Assembly: GCF_004028155.1 (NCBI RefSeq)
Contig: NZ_SBII01000002.1
Location: forward strand, 186,001-250,000
DNA length: 64,000 bases
Reading direction: 5' to 3'
Source: Flavobacterium cerinum
GTDB taxonomy: Bacteria > Bacteroidota > Bacteroidia > Flavobacteriales > Flavobacteriaceae
This document shows, one piece after another, positions 62,461 through 64,000 of this stretch (the first letter of the stretch is position 1; every line of letters starts with the position of its first letter). A program made the position numbers and the translations under genes. The notes below the pieces were generated by a model. It was not told the DNA's origin, searched no databases, and saw only the letters and a program-made list of their open reading frames with translations.

Positions 62461-63327
62461 ATGAAATATCAGCCGTCTAAACCCGTAAGAAGGAAGACGA
62501 AATCTAAGAAATCCACCAAAAAAATAACGCCAGGAATGATACTTAAGTACTCATTCCTGGTTTTGTTTGTGTCCTTTTTAGTGACGGGTATTTACCAGTA
62601 TCGTCATGGATTTTTGTATTATTTAGGCTTTAAAACCAATAAGAGGATCGAAGCGCTTACAGAGAAAAAAGGCAAACTGGCTAACCTGCGTATCTATGAA
62701 ATACTGGATCGCCATAAGGATAAAGTGTATGGTATAGATGTGTCGCACTATCAAGGAGAAATTGAGTGGGAGACTGTAGAAAAGGAGAACCCCGAATTTC
62801 CACTACACTTTGTTTTTGTGCGTTCTACTACAGGGAGCAATGGTTTAGATACGGAGTATAAAACCAATTGGAAAAGTGCCAAGAAACATGGGTATGTTCG
62901 TGGAGCTTATCATTATTATCGCCCTGACGAGAATTCAGTGCAACAGGCTGAAAATTTTATTAAGACCGTTAAGCTTTCTAAAGGGGATCTTCCTCCAGTA
63001 TTGGATGTTGAAAAGATTCCAAACAGGCAGAGTATGGATAGCCTGAAAAACGGACTTAAACGCTGGCTTTCCATAGTAGAAAAGCATTATGGCGTAAAGC
63101 CGATTATTTACAGCGGTGAAAGTTTTTATACTGATTTCCTGGAAGAAGAATTTGAGGACTATGACCTTTGGATCGCCAATTACAGTTTTTTTGAAGATGA
63201 GATACGTAAAGAATGGCTCATTTGGCAGTTTACGGATAAAGGCACAGTGAAAGGGATTAAAGGAAATGTAGATGTTGATATCTATAATGGAGATTTGACG
63301 AGGTTTAATGAATTAGTGATAAAATGA
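62461..63327 (+). CDS. Membrane-anchored GH25 lysozyme-like protein
   Basis: This 288-residue protein has a basic N-terminus (residues 1-25, rich in Lys/Arg), one membrane helix (about 29-45) and a glycoside hydrolase family 25 domain (about 85-285). Marks are YGIDVSHYQGEIEW, FVRSTTG, GAYHYYRPDENS with the catalytic-region residues, PPVLDVEK, and IWQFTDKG. It is expected to cleave peptidoglycan from the outer face of the inner membrane. The next gene starts inside its stop (four-base overlap). Confidence 0.9.
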   Translation: MKYQPSKPVRRKTKSKKSTKKITPGMILKYSFLVLFVSFLVTGIYQYRHGFLYYLGFKTNKRIEALTEKKGKLANLRIYEILDRHKDKVYGIDVSHYQGEIEWETVEKENPEFPLHFVFVRSTTGSNGLDTEYKTNWKSAKKHGYVRGAYHYYRPDENSVQQAENFIKTVKLSKGDLPPVLDVEKIPNRQSMDSLKNGLKRWLSIVEKHYGVKPIIYSGESFYTDFLEEEFEDYDLWIANYSFFEDEIRKEWLIWQFTDKGTVKGIKGNVDVDIYNGDLTRFNELVIK

Positions 63328-63698
63328 CAATAGAAGACTTTACTGTAAAATTTTCAGAGATTATCAATAGTATTCAGAATACCAATTATGGATATGTAGT
63401 AGCACAGTTCAAAATAGTTACACTTATTCAGGAGTTTTATCTGACCAGTACTTTTAACAGGGAAGATATCGTTCAGTTGGTTGAGGTTTATCCTTACGAA
63501 GAAATTAGTTCGAAAGCACAGGATGAAGCCATAGGTGAAATTATAAGTAACCTGAATGGGTTTCATAAATGCAGGCCTATAACCGATGATTTTGGCGATG
63601 AGTACAGTCAATATCTCTTTGCAATGCTCAACCGTCTGCATTTTTTAAATGCACTTTTTGATGAATGCACGGGAGAAAGAAATATAGATTTACTTTAG
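63324..63698 (+). CDS. Conserved-looking small hypothetical protein
   Basis: This 124-residue, acidic, mainly helical soluble protein has no signal peptide or membrane segment. I do not recognise the family. It overlaps the GH25 stop by four bases (ATGA), which supports it as a real translationally coupled gene. Its 3' end overlaps the convergent acetyltransferase gene by 9 bases. Confidence 0.65.
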   Translation: MTIEDFTVKFSEIINSIQNTNYGYVVAQFKIVTLIQEFYLTSTFNREDIVQLVEVYPYEEISSKAQDEAIGEIISNLNGFHKCRPITDDFGDEYSQYLFAMLNRLHFLNALFDECTGERNIDLL

Positions 63699-64000
63699 TG
63701 TTTTCTCAAAACAAACACTGTTTTCTATACCGGTATATTGTCCGTAATTGATGATGATGCTGTAATTGTTCTTTTTGTAAAGGGCAATGGCTTCAGGCTG
63801 CCTGATTCCGGTTTCCAATATGCATTTATTATAGCCCAGTTGTGCCGTCCATATCTCCAGTTCTTTTAATATAGCAGAGGCAATGCCTGATCCGCGTTTA
63901 TCTTCACTTACATACATACGCTTTACTTCCATTGTACCCTGCTCGTATTCTTTGATAGCACCGCAGCCTACAGGCTCATCGTTCTGGTAGGCAACTACTA
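63690..64000 (-). CDS. GNAT-family N-acetyltransferase (C-terminal part)
   Basis: The frame stays open upstream of the ATG at 63932 to the window edge, reading VVAYQNDEPVGCGAIKEY before it, so that ATG is internal and the true start lies outside. The acetyl-CoA loop is seen in KRMYVSEDKRGSGIASAILKELE, and ALYKKNNYSII follows, both typical of GNAT enzymes. The substrate is unknown. Confidence 0.85.
   Translation of the reverse strand, partial: VVAYQNDEPVGCGAIKEYEQGTMEVKRMYVSEDKRGSGIASAILKELEIWTAQLGYNKCILETGIRQPEAIALYKKNNYSIIINYGQYTGIENSVCFEKTLK

Noticed and set aside
1-64000. Mobile elements, CRISPR arrays, tRNA or rRNA genes
   Set aside because: No transposase, integrase, regular spaced repeats or cloverleaf-like sequences were noticed. 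A tRNA scan and repeat search would be needed to be certain.

Overview
The window looks like a chromosome segment of a Bacteroidota bacterium, most likely a Flavobacteriaceae member near Flavobacterium. The reasons are low G+C, almost no Shine-Dalgarno sites, several TAnnTTTG (-7) promoter boxes of the Bacteroidetes type, and family markers (CtlX, a carboxypeptidase-regulatory-domain secreted protein, a PorV/PorQ-like protein, a DUF4105 protein, an SLBB exporter). I see no rRNA, tRNA, CRISPR array or insertion sequence. The two end genes are cut by the window edge.

Layout. (1) 1-5.8 kb is ordinary chromosome: the 3' end of ctlX, an Rrf2 regulator, MarC, a secreted CarboxypepD-reg protein, a CoA-binding protein, a sodium:solute symporter and recR. 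(2) 5.8-13.5 kb, minus strand, is a compact set that I read as a chaperone-usher-like pilus system. It has three small pilin-like subunits, a PapD-like chaperone that keeps the Arg and Lys cleft residues, a two-domain adhesin-like subunit whose C-terminal half matches the small subunits, and a 941-residue outer-membrane barrel protein with usher-like domain order. An AraC regulator sits just upstream, and a twin 12-bp palindrome lies between it and the first subunit promoter. Chaperone-usher pili are best known from Proteobacteria, so this is the main candidate for an undescribed system here.

(3) 13.7-59.2 kb, plus strand, is one very large Wzx/Wzy-type surface polysaccharide locus. Its modules are: UDP-HexNAc 4-epimerase plus UDP-HexNAcA dehydrogenase; UDP-glucose dehydrogenase; the dTDP-L-rhamnose set; an SLBB exporter and a kinase-less Wzz-like protein; and a legionaminic-acid-type nonulosonate pathway (LegB, LegC, LegH/NeuD, LegI/NeuB, LegG/NeuC, PtmE, LegF, PtmA-like) with embedded formyltransferase, PIG-L deacetylase, class III aminotransferase and nitrilase genes. 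These are followed by acyltransferases, a candidate nonulosonate transferase, Wzx, a dTDP-rhamnose 4-epimerase-like gene, glycosyltransferases, Wzy, a sugar amidotransferase with its HisH/HisF-type ammonia supply, an L-FucNAc/L-QuiNAc-type pathway with a WbuB-like transferase, and a WbpV/WbpL/WbpM-type set for the initiating sugar. The predicted glycan is rich in rare N-acylated and amidino-modified sugars.

(4) 59.4-64 kb is ordinary chromosome again: a DUF4105 protein and a PorV/PorQ-like protein on the minus strand, then phosphatidylserine synthase, a membrane-anchored GH25 lysozyme-like protein and a small hypothetical protein on the plus strand, then a truncated GNAT acetyltransferase. 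The longest non-coding stretch is 56731-57243, upstream of wbpM. Functions are family-level readings of the translated sequence. No alignment or database search was run.
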